From an uncultured Alphaproteobacteria bacterium (GTDB taxonomy: Bacteria; Pseudomonadota; Alphaproteobacteria; CASFRQ01; SAAU01): 19,165 bases of DNA. Below the pieces are notes generated by a model that did not search any database, was not told where the DNA came from, and saw only the letters and a program-made list of their open reading frames with translations. Below are positions 6,839 through 14,083 of this stretch, in pieces. The stretch lies in the NCBI GenBank assembly GCA_949296785.1, contig CASFRQ010000129.1, forward strand, positions 1-19,165, written 5' to 3'. The position numbers and the translations under genes were made by a program. Within the stretch, counting starts at the first letter, position 1. Each line of letters begins with the position of its first letter.

Positions 6839-7410
6839 TATTTTTATTCTGAATTGCCATATATTTTTAAGGGGAGTTCGAGAAGGAGTCGGCTTAAACG
6901 AGAAAAAGCCGGTTTTGGGCAAAAGTTTTTTTTTCTTTCGGAGGCATCGGACAAATGCCTTGAAAAAGGCGCCGATTCCGGAGGCGTCGGCGGTCGGAAC
7001 GGACCTGCCCATGTTTTCGGGAATACTACTTTTCGTTTCTTTATGTCCCAGGTGACAGATGCCGGACAGAGCGGTGTAAAAAGATTTTCTGCTTCCCTCC
7101 GATAAATGGTGCGCTAGGCCGGAAGGAAGGCAAAAAAAGGTGAAAAAGGGAGCGTGTTTAAAAAAGCCGGAAAACAGATTATCTAAGGATAGGAAGAGAC
7201 GAGCAAAAGGGGAAAAAGCGCTGTAAATCAGGGGATTAAAAAATCTTTTTTTTAAAGAGCAGTGAAAAGGCCGGATTAAAATGTTTCTCCAAATACAAAA
7301 AAAGAGTGATTAAATCGTATCCGAGAACAGGGAAATTTTTCTTTATCCTCTTCTTTTTGAAAAAAGAGGCAAAAAGCATCCTTTTTGCCTGTTAAAACGG
7401 AAGAAAACAC
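6839..7410. other. Noncoding region between rpoH and the unknown operon
   Basis: The full gap between divergent genes runs 6744-7474. Apart from the promoters at its edges and the hairpin at 7367-7390, it is a purine-rich stretch on the + strand, with many runs of A and G, from about 7060 to 7320. ORFs here on either strand are short, overlap one another, and show no recognisable domain. Confidence 0.55.
7359..7390 (-). terminator. Minus-strand rho-independent terminator with no assigned gene
   Basis: A perfect 10-bp stem AGGCAAAAAG/CTTTTTGCCT (7367-7376/7381-7390) with the loop CATC is followed, read on the minus strand, by CTTTTTTC. No minus-strand gene ends here; the genes to its right run on the + strand. 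An overlapping alternative hairpin (7347-7369) uses the same AAGAGG. Confidence 0.6.
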
Positions 7411-7439
7411 AAGACAAAGGTCGTGTATTGTTATATACT
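7411..7439 (+). promoter_or_regulatory. Putative promoter of the unknown two-gene operon
   Basis: AAGACA (7411-7416, 4 of 6 consensus bases), a 17-base spacer and TATACT (7434-7439) lie 35 bases before the first start codon. Confidence 0.55.
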
Positions 7440-7474
7440 GCGTCATTATGCGAGTATGAAAAAAGAGGAAAAAA

Positions 7475-8092
7475 ATGAAGTGGTCTGAAGTCGTGAAAAG
7501 CCCTTTGCCTCAGGCGTTTCATGTGGAGGCGGATGTGTGCGAAACGGTCCCTCCCGTTTCTTTGAAATGTGTTTCTTTCCGCGCAGCGTTCACGTCAGAC
7601 GGGCTTTTGCAGGAAACATTGCTGGATGTGATGGTCGGTTGTTCGACGGAGGGTATAACGCAGATTTTGGAAGTTTCTCCGTCCGACGCGCCGGATATTG
7701 AAACTTTAATGGTACAGGCTTCCTTCGGTCGGTTTTCTTTGGCTCTCCTGCCTGACGGTGAAGGTAATTGGAAGAAGGAACGGCTTGAGGCTTTTGCGAA
7801 GGCTTATTTCAAAGCAAAGGATTTTTCGGGGCTTTTGTTTCCTTTATCGGGTGTTTTGACTTTCTTTTTTAAGCGGAAAATGGGGATGACCGCTATTTCC
7901 CTTTTAGAGGGAGAGTTACCTTCGGTTCGGGATTTTTTTAAAGAAACTTACGGTGAAATGCGGTTGGATTCTCCTCAAACGCAAAAACTGATACAAATGG
8001 TTCAAGAGGCATTTGAAGGCGTTTTCGGCGGGGCGAAAGAGTTTGATGCCTTTTTGACGGATACTTTGAAACAGGTTCAAAACGCGGGATAG
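7475..8092 (+). CDS. Hypothetical protein, first gene of a two-gene operon
   Basis: I do not recognise this 205-residue protein. It has no signal peptide and no membrane helix, so it is probably cytoplasmic. Its coding character is good: GAGGA lies 5 bases before the ATG, codon use resembles that of its neighbours, and there is a continuous amphipathic pattern. Residues 1-100 look like alternating beta strands and loops with Cys at 22, 32 and 56. Residues 105-205 look largely helical (KKERLEAFAKAYFKAKDF, then SPQTQKLIQMVQEAFEGVF). A strongly hydrophobic patch with FFFKRK near residues 126-133 could pack against a partner or membrane. It is 13 bases upstream of the next gene, which starts with its own ribosome site, so the two are probably co-expressed and may act together. 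No function can be assigned. Confidence 0.8.
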   Translation: MKWSEVVKSPLPQAFHVEADVCETVPPVSLKCVSFRAAFTSDGLLQETLLDVMVGCSTEGITQILEVSPSDAPDIETLMVQASFGRFSLALLPDGEGNWKKERLEAFAKAYFKAKDFSGLLFPLSGVLTFFFKRKMGMTAISLLEGELPSVRDFFKETYGEMRLDSPQTQKLIQMVQEAFEGVFGGAKEFDAFLTDTLKQVQNAG

Positions 8093-8105
8093 AAAAGGGG
8101 AAGAA

Positions 8106-9284
8106 ATGAAACCTCAAAGTTTGTTTGCCCTGCCCGTGCGGCAGAGGGAGTTTGTAAAAAGGCATTGGCCTTTGCCATCGGTGTCTTCATGGCGGTTCAG
8201 GGGAATGTTTTCCGAGGTGATTCCTTTTGAAGGCGGAGCAAAGGAAAAATTTCCCTATGGAATCAGCAAGGAAGTTTTTCAAACAAAGGTTTTGATTGTC
8301 GGGACAAATTTTCTTTTATCCGCTTTGACGGCTTTATCTTTGTCCAGGCAGGGAGTCCCTTTTCTTCTTTGTCCGTTTGTTTTTCCGCAGGAGGATTGGT
8401 GGAGTTATGATTTTCTGAAAAATTCCTCTTTTCGTCGTTTTGTGGAGGAAACAACCCGTTTTTCAGGTCAGGTTTCCTCTGTCCAGGGATTAGGGCAGGT
8501 ATCCGGTGATTCTTACCTGTCCGAATGGATAGACGGTTTTTTTGCGTATCTGGCGTCCGAAATCGTCCGGACGGATTTTCATGAAGGGTTCCGAATGGAC
8601 GCGGGATATACCTATGAAGCTTACGGGGAACCGTTTGTTTTATCCGAAAAAAAATCTTTTCCTGAAAGAACGGAAATTGCTTCAGATGAAAAAGACCGGC
8701 CTTTCTCCTTTTCCTCCACGGAAGAAAAGGCGACGACTGAACCTGGTTTCAAAACGGAAGAAATATCCTCTTTAAAAACAGGATTGGAGAGGACGGAAAC
8801 AGGAGATATGTCCTCTGCCTTGGCGGAAAAGGGAGCAGCGACTTCCTTTTCTTCCGAAACTGAATTGGAAAAAAAGCATGTTCTTAAAAAGAGGGATAAG
8901 TCTTTGGCAGGGGTTTACGCGTTTCCGTATATACCTCAAGGCAGGGATATTCCTTATGTGCAGCAGGCGTGCGAGCAGGCGTTTATCCGACATGTTTTGA
9001 AAGTCTTGCCTCGGGTGGATTTTACATCGGGACTGAAGGGAGCGCACCATTTATTCGGTGAAGCGGTGGTTTTGACTTCTCTTTTACCGGCTTTCTGCCC
9101 TATTCGGGAAACAAGGAAGGAGGAGGGGCGTTTTTTTTCCTATCCTCTTTCGGAAATATATCCTTTCGGTTCCGCGCGGCAGACGCCGTTCCGTGCGGAG
9201 CAGGCCATTAAGGAAACGCCGGAGGATATCCTGCGCCTGACGCGTTTTAATGCTTCTTTTCTGAAAGAGCCGGGTTCTTTTTGA
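8106..9284 (+). CDS. Hypothetical protein with a Rossmann-like segment and a disordered linker
   Basis: I do not recognise this 392-residue protein. Residues 61-89 (KVLIVGTNFLLSALTALSLS onward) have the beta-alpha-beta pattern of the N-terminal FAD/NAD-binding segment of flavoproteins. The glycine signature GxGxxG reads GTNFLL, and the acidic residue at the end of strand two is missing. It may therefore be a degenerate or non-cofactor Rossmann domain. Residues about 181-265 are rich in Ser, Thr, Glu and Lys with little hydrophobicity and are probably disordered. Residues 266-392 form a second folded segment containing RDIPYVQQACEQAFIRH and a C-terminal TPEDILRLTRFNASFLKEP. AGGGGAAG precedes the ATG and the upstream gene ends 13 bases before. 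It ends TGA. A redox function is possible but unproven; a structural or partner-binding role is equally likely. Confidence 0.8.
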   Translation: MKPQSLFALPVRQREFVKRHWPLPSVSSWRFRGMFSEVIPFEGGAKEKFPYGISKEVFQTKVLIVGTNFLLSALTALSLSRQGVPFLLCPFVFPQEDWWSYDFLKNSSFRRFVEETTRFSGQVSSVQGLGQVSGDSYLSEWIDGFFAYLASEIVRTDFHEGFRMDAGYTYEAYGEPFVLSEKKSFPERTEIASDEKDRPFSFSSTEEKATTEPGFKTEEISSLKTGLERTETGDMSSALAEKGAATSFSSETELEKKHVLKKRDKSLAGVYAFPYIPQGRDIPYVQQACEQAFIRHVLKVLPRVDFTSGLKGAHHLFGEAVVLTSLLPAFCPIRETRKEEGRFFSYPLSEIYPFGSARQTPFRAEQAIKETPEDILRLTRFNASFLKEPGSF

Positions 9285-9306
9285 AAAATGGAGAAAAATA
9301 ACTCTT

Positions 9307-9340
9307 TTGGAAAATCGTGTTTCGTTTTCCCAATTTTTTC
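9307..9340 (+). terminator. Likely terminator of the unknown operon
   Basis: TTGGAAAA pairs with TTTTCCCAA (9307-9314/9325-9333) with one bulge, followed by TTTTTT (9334-9339), 22 bases after the second gene's stop. Confidence 0.6.
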
Positions 9341-10068
9341 ATAAAAAAAATATGAAAGAGAGGGGAGAAATGTTGCCGTGTTCACGACCTTTGGGAGCCG
9401 AACGGAAAGATACAGAAAGATGAGGAATGAGCCCCAAAATCTGTTTTTTTGTCGGGGGAAAGCTTTATTTCCTGGTCTGTTTTTTGAATGATTGTTCCCG
9501 ATTATCCTTCGCAGTGTTTGGATACAGTTTTCCTTAAAAAATAAAAGCCAACCGGCAAATATAGTTTTTGAGAGTTTTGTTTATAAACTGTCGGAAAGGG
9601 AATTTTGATTACAAACGCTTTTTGTTCCAAAATATATTTTTTGAAACAGATACTTTTTCTTCAAGCAGATTGTCTTGGGTTTTATGATACGCGGCGTACC
9701 CCTCTCCCAATCTTATACGAGATTGCAACCCGAAAGCGTTCATGAATTTTCCTCAGGCGTTTCTTAAAAAAATATAAAAGCCCGTATCAAATATCTTCTT
9801 TCGGCATTTTATTACTCTATAATAATGGCTGTGATACGCGTTATGGACTTATTTTCCTCATATATTTTTCATACTCTCTTTAGAGCTCAAGAGCGGAAGA
9901 GACCCTCTCTGTTTGCATAGATAAGGACATAAACATTCTTCCGGTTCATGAAAAGGGCAGGAGATTATTCAAACTTCACTCTCCCATCTTCAAAGTATTT
10001 CAACCCTGACAGCCGGGCCGCGATATCGGTACTCGTTCTTGTACAAAAACAATGCGTTCAAAATATGA
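9341..10068. other. Noncoding region between the unknown operon and aspS
   Basis: This stretch of about 730 bases between two convergent transcription units shows no ORF with coding character. It contains a near-perfect 10-bp inverted repeat TGTTCCAAAA/TTTTGAAACA (9623-9632/9639-9648, one mismatch), a 6-bp hairpin CAATCT/AGATTG near 9708-9725, and a TATAAT at 9818-9823 without a matching -35 box. I see no tRNA or recognisable RNA. It may be eroded coding sequence. Confidence 0.5.
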
Positions 10069-10094
10069 AAAAGGCGGAAATTTTTCCGCCTTTT
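10069..10094 (-). terminator. Terminator of aspS
   Basis: A perfect 12-bp inverted repeat AAAAGGCGGAAA/TTTCCGCCTTTT (10069-10080/10083-10094) has its GC core and terminal T-run in place on the minus strand, 20 bases after the aspS stop. Confidence 0.85.
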
Positions 10095-10114
10095 CTTTGC
10101 TTTTTTATGATAAA

Positions 10115-11920
10115 TTAAAGGGAAGTCCCTTCCTTTTTTTCCTCTTTTTTCTTGATGTCAACTTTAATATGCAGTTCGTCCAGCTGCGCCTGCGTGACCT
10201 CGGACGGGGCGCGCATCATTAAATCCTGCGCCTGCTGATTGAACGGGAAGGCTATAACCTCTCGGATATAATCCTCTTTTGCCAGCAGCATGACCAACCT
10301 GTCAATGCCGTAAGCGCACCCTCCGTGCGGCGGGGCGCCGAACTTAAACGCGCTGAGCATACCGCCGAATTTGTTTTCCACTACTTCCGGCCCGTATCCG
10401 GCTATCTCAAACGCTTTGTACATAATTTCCGGGCTGTGATTGCGGATGGCGCCGGAACAGATTTCGTACCCGTTGCAAACCATATCGTACTGATAAGCGT
10501 AAATATCCAACGGATCTTTGTTCAACAAAGCGTCCATTTCCCCCTGCGGCATGGAGAAAGGATTGTGCGAAAATTCTACTTTGCCCGTTTCTTCGTTCAG
10601 CTCATACATCGGGAAGTCCACAATCCAGCAGAATTCAAACCTGTTTTCGTCAATCAAGCCCATTTCTTTGCCGATTTTTGTCCTCAAAGAACCCATGAAC
10701 TTGGCGAACTTGTCCCCTTTGCCGGAGGCGAAAAGCAAACTGTCGCCTTCCTGCGCCTGCATTTTTTCCTTTAACAAGGCGACAGCTTCGGGTTTCAGGT
10801 TTTTGCTTAAGGACCCCTTTATCCCTTCCGCAGCGAAGGAGAGGTACGCGAGCGGCGGAAAACCTCCCTGCTTTGCAAAGTCCGCCAGTTTTTCAAACCA
10901 GGCGCGGGATTTTTCGGCCGCCTTCGGCACGCGGATACCGCGCACATTCAAGCCGTGCTTGACATTTTCATCAAAAATGGAGAAGCCGGCGTTGTTAAAA
11001 GCTTCCGTCACATCCTGAATGACAAGGGGATTTCTCAAGTCCGGCTTGTCCGTCCCGTAAGTCATCATCGCGTCGCGATAGGTGATGCGGGGGCAGGGGC
11101 CTTTGCTGACCGTCCGCCCTTCGGCGAACTCTTCAAAAATCCCCAGGATAACCGGTTCCATGGTGGACAGGACATCTTCCTGCTCCACATAGGACATTTC
11201 CACATCCAACTGGTAAAATTCGCCGGGGGTTCTGTCGGCTCTGCTATCCTCATCGCGGAAGCACGGCGCAATCTGAAAATACCGGTCAAAGCCCGAAACC
11301 ATCAAAAGCTGCTTAAACTGTTGCGGCGCCTGCGGCAGGGCGTAGAATTTCCCCGGATGCACGCGGCTGGGAACCAAAAAGTCCCTCGCCCCTTCCGGAG
11401 AGGAGGCCGTTAAAATCGGCGTCTGATATTCCGTAAAGCCGATATCCCACATTCTTTTGCGCAAAGAGGCAATGAATTTGCTGCGCAGCATCATGTTGGC
11501 GTGCACCTGTTCGCGGCGCAAGTCCAAAAAACGATAGGTCAGGCGCGCTTCTTCGGACAAGTCGGACGAATCGCTGACAATCGGGAAAGGCAACTGGTCA
11601 GCTTTGGACAACACCTCCACCTCGTCAATATGCATTTCAATTTCGCCGGTGGGCAATTTTGCGTTGACGGTCTTACCCTCTCTGGCCACGACTTTGCCGG
11701 TAACGGAAACAACGCTTTCCAAAGAAAGGCCGTTTAAGGCGTCAAAGCTTTTTTCCCCTTTTTCCAGCACGCACTGCGTCAGTCCGTAATGATCCCGGAT
11801 ATCTACGAAAAGCAGGTTGCCGTGGTCTCTTTTGCGATGTATCCAGCCGGCCAGCCGGACGGTTTGTCCGACATTTTCTTTTCTGAGCTGTCCGCAGGTA
11901 TATGTCCGATAACGATTCAT
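10115..11920 (-). CDS. aspS: Aspartyl-tRNA synthetase (probably non-discriminating, Asp/Asn)
   Basis: This class II synthetase charges tRNA with aspartate in the cytoplasm. At 601 residues it has the bacterial architecture: an N-terminal OB-fold anticodon domain, the class II core with motif 2 FRDEDSRADRTPGEFYQLDVE, the inserted GAD domain between about 285 and 415, and motif 3 as GGCAYGIDRLVML near the end. I chose the ATG at 11920 because GGAG sits 7 bases before it; an ATG four codons upstream (11932) has no ribosome site. In the anticodon domain the sequence is WIHRKRDHGN with His at residue 33. In the bacterial family His here, in place of Leu, is linked to recognition of both tRNA-Asp and tRNA-Asn, so the cell may make Asn-tRNA by amidation with GatCAB. 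It follows the M50 gene by 37 bases, probably as one transcript. Confidence 0.97.
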   Translation of the reverse strand: MNRYRTYTCGQLRKENVGQTVRLAGWIHRKRDHGNLLFVDIRDHYGLTQCVLEKGEKSFDALNGLSLESVVSVTGKVVAREGKTVNAKLPTGEIEMHIDEVEVLSKADQLPFPIVSDSSDLSEEARLTYRFLDLRREQVHANMMLRSKFIASLRKRMWDIGFTEYQTPILTASSPEGARDFLVPSRVHPGKFYALPQAPQQFKQLLMVSGFDRYFQIAPCFRDEDSRADRTPGEFYQLDVEMSYVEQEDVLSTMEPVILGIFEEFAEGRTVSKGPCPRITYRDAMMTYGTDKPDLRNPLVIQDVTEAFNNAGFSIFDENVKHGLNVRGIRVPKAAEKSRAWFEKLADFAKQGGFPPLAYLSFAAEGIKGSLSKNLKPEAVALLKEKMQAQEGDSLLFASGKGDKFAKFMGSLRTKIGKEMGLIDENRFEFCWIVDFPMYELNEETGKVEFSHNPFSMPQGEMDALLNKDPLDIYAYQYDMVCNGYEICSGAIRNHSPEIMYKAFEIAGYGPEVVENKFGGMLSAFKFGAPPHGGCAYGIDRLVMLLAKEDYIREVIAFPFNQQAQDLMMRAPSEVTQAQLDELHIKVDIKKKEEKKEGTSL

Positions 11921-11957
11921 AATGAACTCCATTTTATTTAAAAGTTAGTGGTTAGTG

Positions 11958-12662
11958 TTAAAAAAAAGTTTCCGTTAATCTTAAAAGAGCATCATAAGAG
12001 GATATTGCCCGTCTGTAAAGAAGATTTATAAAAGTTGTCATGCCTTTTCCCTGCATATTGGCAAATCCCAAAAGCAATCCCGCCGTTATCAGGTTGGCGC
12101 CCGGCAAGAAACACAGACAGAACACGGGACCCGCTTTGTGCAAGTCGGTTTGCTGCGGATGCAATTCCTGAAAAACGGATAAAAAATGGTAGCAGACAAA
12201 AAAGCCGAACACCGCGTCAAAGGAGGCGGCCATACTGCGCGTTCCTTTGAAAAAAGGAAACAGAAACATTAAAATAACGGCGAAAAGCGGAAAAAAGTAC
12301 GGCGTAATCGTAATCAGCCAGTTGCCTTTCCCCTTAAAAGCGACATAGCCGCCGTTGGAGCGGGTGCCTATATCCAAATCCACCGGCTTATGAAAGGTTA
12401 AGACGGCGAATAAAAGGTGCGTCAGCTCGTGCTCCGCAGTGGATAAAAAGGAATGTTCCCCCCTCATGATAACGAAGAAAACCGCCGCGTACGCCGCCAT
12501 GCCTGCGCCGAACACCAAAAGGTCCGCCATGTGGGTGTAAGAGGCGATGTAAATTTTTAACGCCTCAAACGCGGGATAGGTTAAAAGGAGCATCACCGCC
12601 GCCGCCGGCCATTTCAAAAGGTCAATTAAGGAATCTAAAAATATCTGCAGGTGACGGAACAT
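11958..12662 (-). CDS. M50-like membrane zinc metalloprotease
   Basis: This 234-residue integral membrane protein has about five to six hydrophobic segments. HELTH at residues 78-82, inside a membrane-associated stretch, fits the HExxH zinc-binding and catalytic motif. It is followed by NGGYVAFKG and TPYFFP, and then by QQTD with D173 in the place of the third zinc ligand. This order resembles small site-2-protease relatives of the M50B type, which cut within or next to membranes and often release regulators. There is no PDZ domain and no CBS domain, and the substrate is unknown. AAGGAG provides a strong ribosome site. It lies 37 bases upstream of aspS on the same strand, so it is probably co-transcribed, though no functional link is evident. 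The family is a motif-level call. Confidence 0.72.
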   Translation of the reverse strand: MFRHLQIFLDSLIDLLKWPAAAVMLLLTYPAFEALKIYIASYTHMADLLVFGAGMAAYAAVFFVIMRGEHSFLSTAEHELTHLLFAVLTFHKPVDLDIGTRSNGGYVAFKGKGNWLITITPYFFPLFAVILMFLFPFFKGTRSMAASFDAVFGFFVCYHFLSVFQELHPQQTDLHKAGPVFCLCFLPGANLITAGLLLGFANMQGKGMTTFINLLYRRAISSYDALLRLTETFF

Positions 12663-12727
12663 GGAATTCTCCTTATGTTTATTTTTTAATTATGCTTATT
12701 TTAATTTAAAATGCAGTTAAAACATTT

Positions 12728-13996
12728 CTAAAAAACTTCCGCCGTTTTTAGTCGGATTTCTATCGTCCCTAAAAAAGGAGCCTTCATCTGCGCTTTATGT
12801 AAAAGGTGCAAAGGGAAGTCTTCTTGAACGGGTTGTCCGGCAAACCATAAAATCAAAGGCTCTTTTTCCTCCCTTGTCCAGAACCAACCCTTCTTTTTAC
12901 CTTTTAGCAAGTCAAGCTTTAAAGCGCACTTTTTGAAAGAAACAGGGGCTAAAGCTTTGTCTTCTTCGCTTATTTCTTCTTCTTTTATTGTTAAAGGGGT
13001 GAAGGTCATGCGCATCGTGCGTTTGCCGTCCGTGACGATTTGGGAACCGGCGCACGGATTTTCTTGAACGCGCCGCATCATGTCCAACATGGCGGTTTGG
13101 TAGTCTTTGATATTTTGCGCTTCATCCGTTTCAATCCGAACGGTTTTCATATTCTCTTCGCTGCCTTTGAAAAAGAAGGAAGAGAAAGGGATAAAGCTTT
13201 CTTCGCGAATAACGCCTTCCGTTTTGAAAATGTTTTTGGCGTTGACGAACAAACCGAGCAACCCTCTGGCGCGGGAGGAAGTGGTGATTTGAAACGGGAT
13301 TTCCGCCGCGTTTTCTTTTCCCTTCTGCCGTTTTTGGTTTTGTTTCGTCTTGTTTAATCCATTTGATTTTTGTCCCCCTTCTTTTTGTCCGAAAGAAAAA
13401 ACAAGTTCCGATTCCATCATCGTCTGACCCAGAGCGCGGACTTCATAAACGGCTTTTAAGGTGGTCAAAGCGTTTTCGTCCCCGGCGGCGTCCGGAAAAA
13501 TATCCGGCGTTTTAAACTCTTCCGAAGAAGATTTTTTGGCAGAAAAATCGCTGTCCGGCCCGGAGACGGAAACGGGTATTTGCACAGAAACTTCGGCAAA
13601 GATGGCGCTTTCGGTATCTGTGGCGGCCGAGGCGGGGGAGAGGGCGGAAGTTGATTTTGAATTTAAGGAAAGATTCTCTTCAAAGGAGGAGCCAATGGTG
13701 CCGGGCGTTTTCCCCGGCGTTTCCCTTTTTCCATTATCGGCATGGGCGGCGGTTTGGGTTTCCCCTTGAAGGTTATCGCCTGCCTCTGTTTCGTTTATAA
13801 AAAGCCGTTCGGCCGAAAAAGCGCTTTTATCCTTTATCCGGCCGTCTTCATTGCCGGGACTTTGATTGTCGGGCAGTTCTTCCGCCGTTGTTCTTATCGT
13901 CCGAACGGCGGTTGAAGCGTTGTAAGAAGGCGCCTCTTGGCAGCCCGGCGCCTGTAAAAGCGCTCCTAAAAGGACAAAGAGTAAAAATTTATGCAT
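12728..13996 (-). CDS. Lipoprotein or exported protein with a C-terminal DUF3108 domain
   Basis: The 422-residue product starts with a signal peptide ending QAPGC, so C19 is a possible lipidation site. The -3 residue is Ala rather than Leu, which makes the lipobox imperfect. Residues 20-185 are low-complexity, rich in Ser, Thr, Glu, Asp and Ala, and probably disordered. From about 185 (LKAVYEVRALGQTMMESELV) to the end the pattern matches DUF3108: a long beta-rich fold with the DMMRRVQENPCAG segment, the paired Cys (NPCAG and KKCAL), a VTDGKRTMRM strand, and a final LGTIEIRLKTAEVF strand. DUF3108 proteins are periplasmic and of unknown function, with a beta-barrel-like fold. The disordered N-terminal half is unusually long. 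It lies 65 bases upstream of the M50-like gene on the same strand and is divergent from rmuC. The ribosome site is weak. Confidence 0.75.
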   Translation of the reverse strand: MHKFLLFVLLGALLQAPGCQEAPSYNASTAVRTIRTTAEELPDNQSPGNEDGRIKDKSAFSAERLFINETEAGDNLQGETQTAAHADNGKRETPGKTPGTIGSSFEENLSLNSKSTSALSPASAATDTESAIFAEVSVQIPVSVSGPDSDFSAKKSSSEEFKTPDIFPDAAGDENALTTLKAVYEVRALGQTMMESELVFSFGQKEGGQKSNGLNKTKQNQKRQKGKENAAEIPFQITTSSRARGLLGLFVNAKNIFKTEGVIREESFIPFSSFFFKGSEENMKTVRIETDEAQNIKDYQTAMLDMMRRVQENPCAGSQIVTDGKRTMRMTFTPLTIKEEEISEEDKALAPVSFKKCALKLDLLKGKKKGWFWTREEKEPLILWFAGQPVQEDFPLHLLHKAQMKAPFLGTIEIRLKTAEVF

Positions 13997-14083
13997 CAGC
14001 CGTTAAAACCCTTTCATTTAAGCGGATAATTATATATACTCCTTTTTTGAAAAAGAAAAAATTAAAAAAGAAAGAACAGAAAA

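Noticed and set aside
6735..7055. 106-codon + strand ORF in the rpoH upstream region
   Set aside because: It covers the rpoH promoter and leader antisense, lacks a ribosome site, and its composition looks noncoding.
7116..7131. GGCCGGAAGGAAGGCA, similar to the SRP RNA apical core
   Set aside because: The AGCAGCC part and the complementary flanking strands of 4.5S RNA are missing, so the match is short and probably chance.
10325..11413. Several + strand ORFs of 150-170 codons antisense to aspS
   Set aside because: They are shadows of the highly conserved aspS frame.
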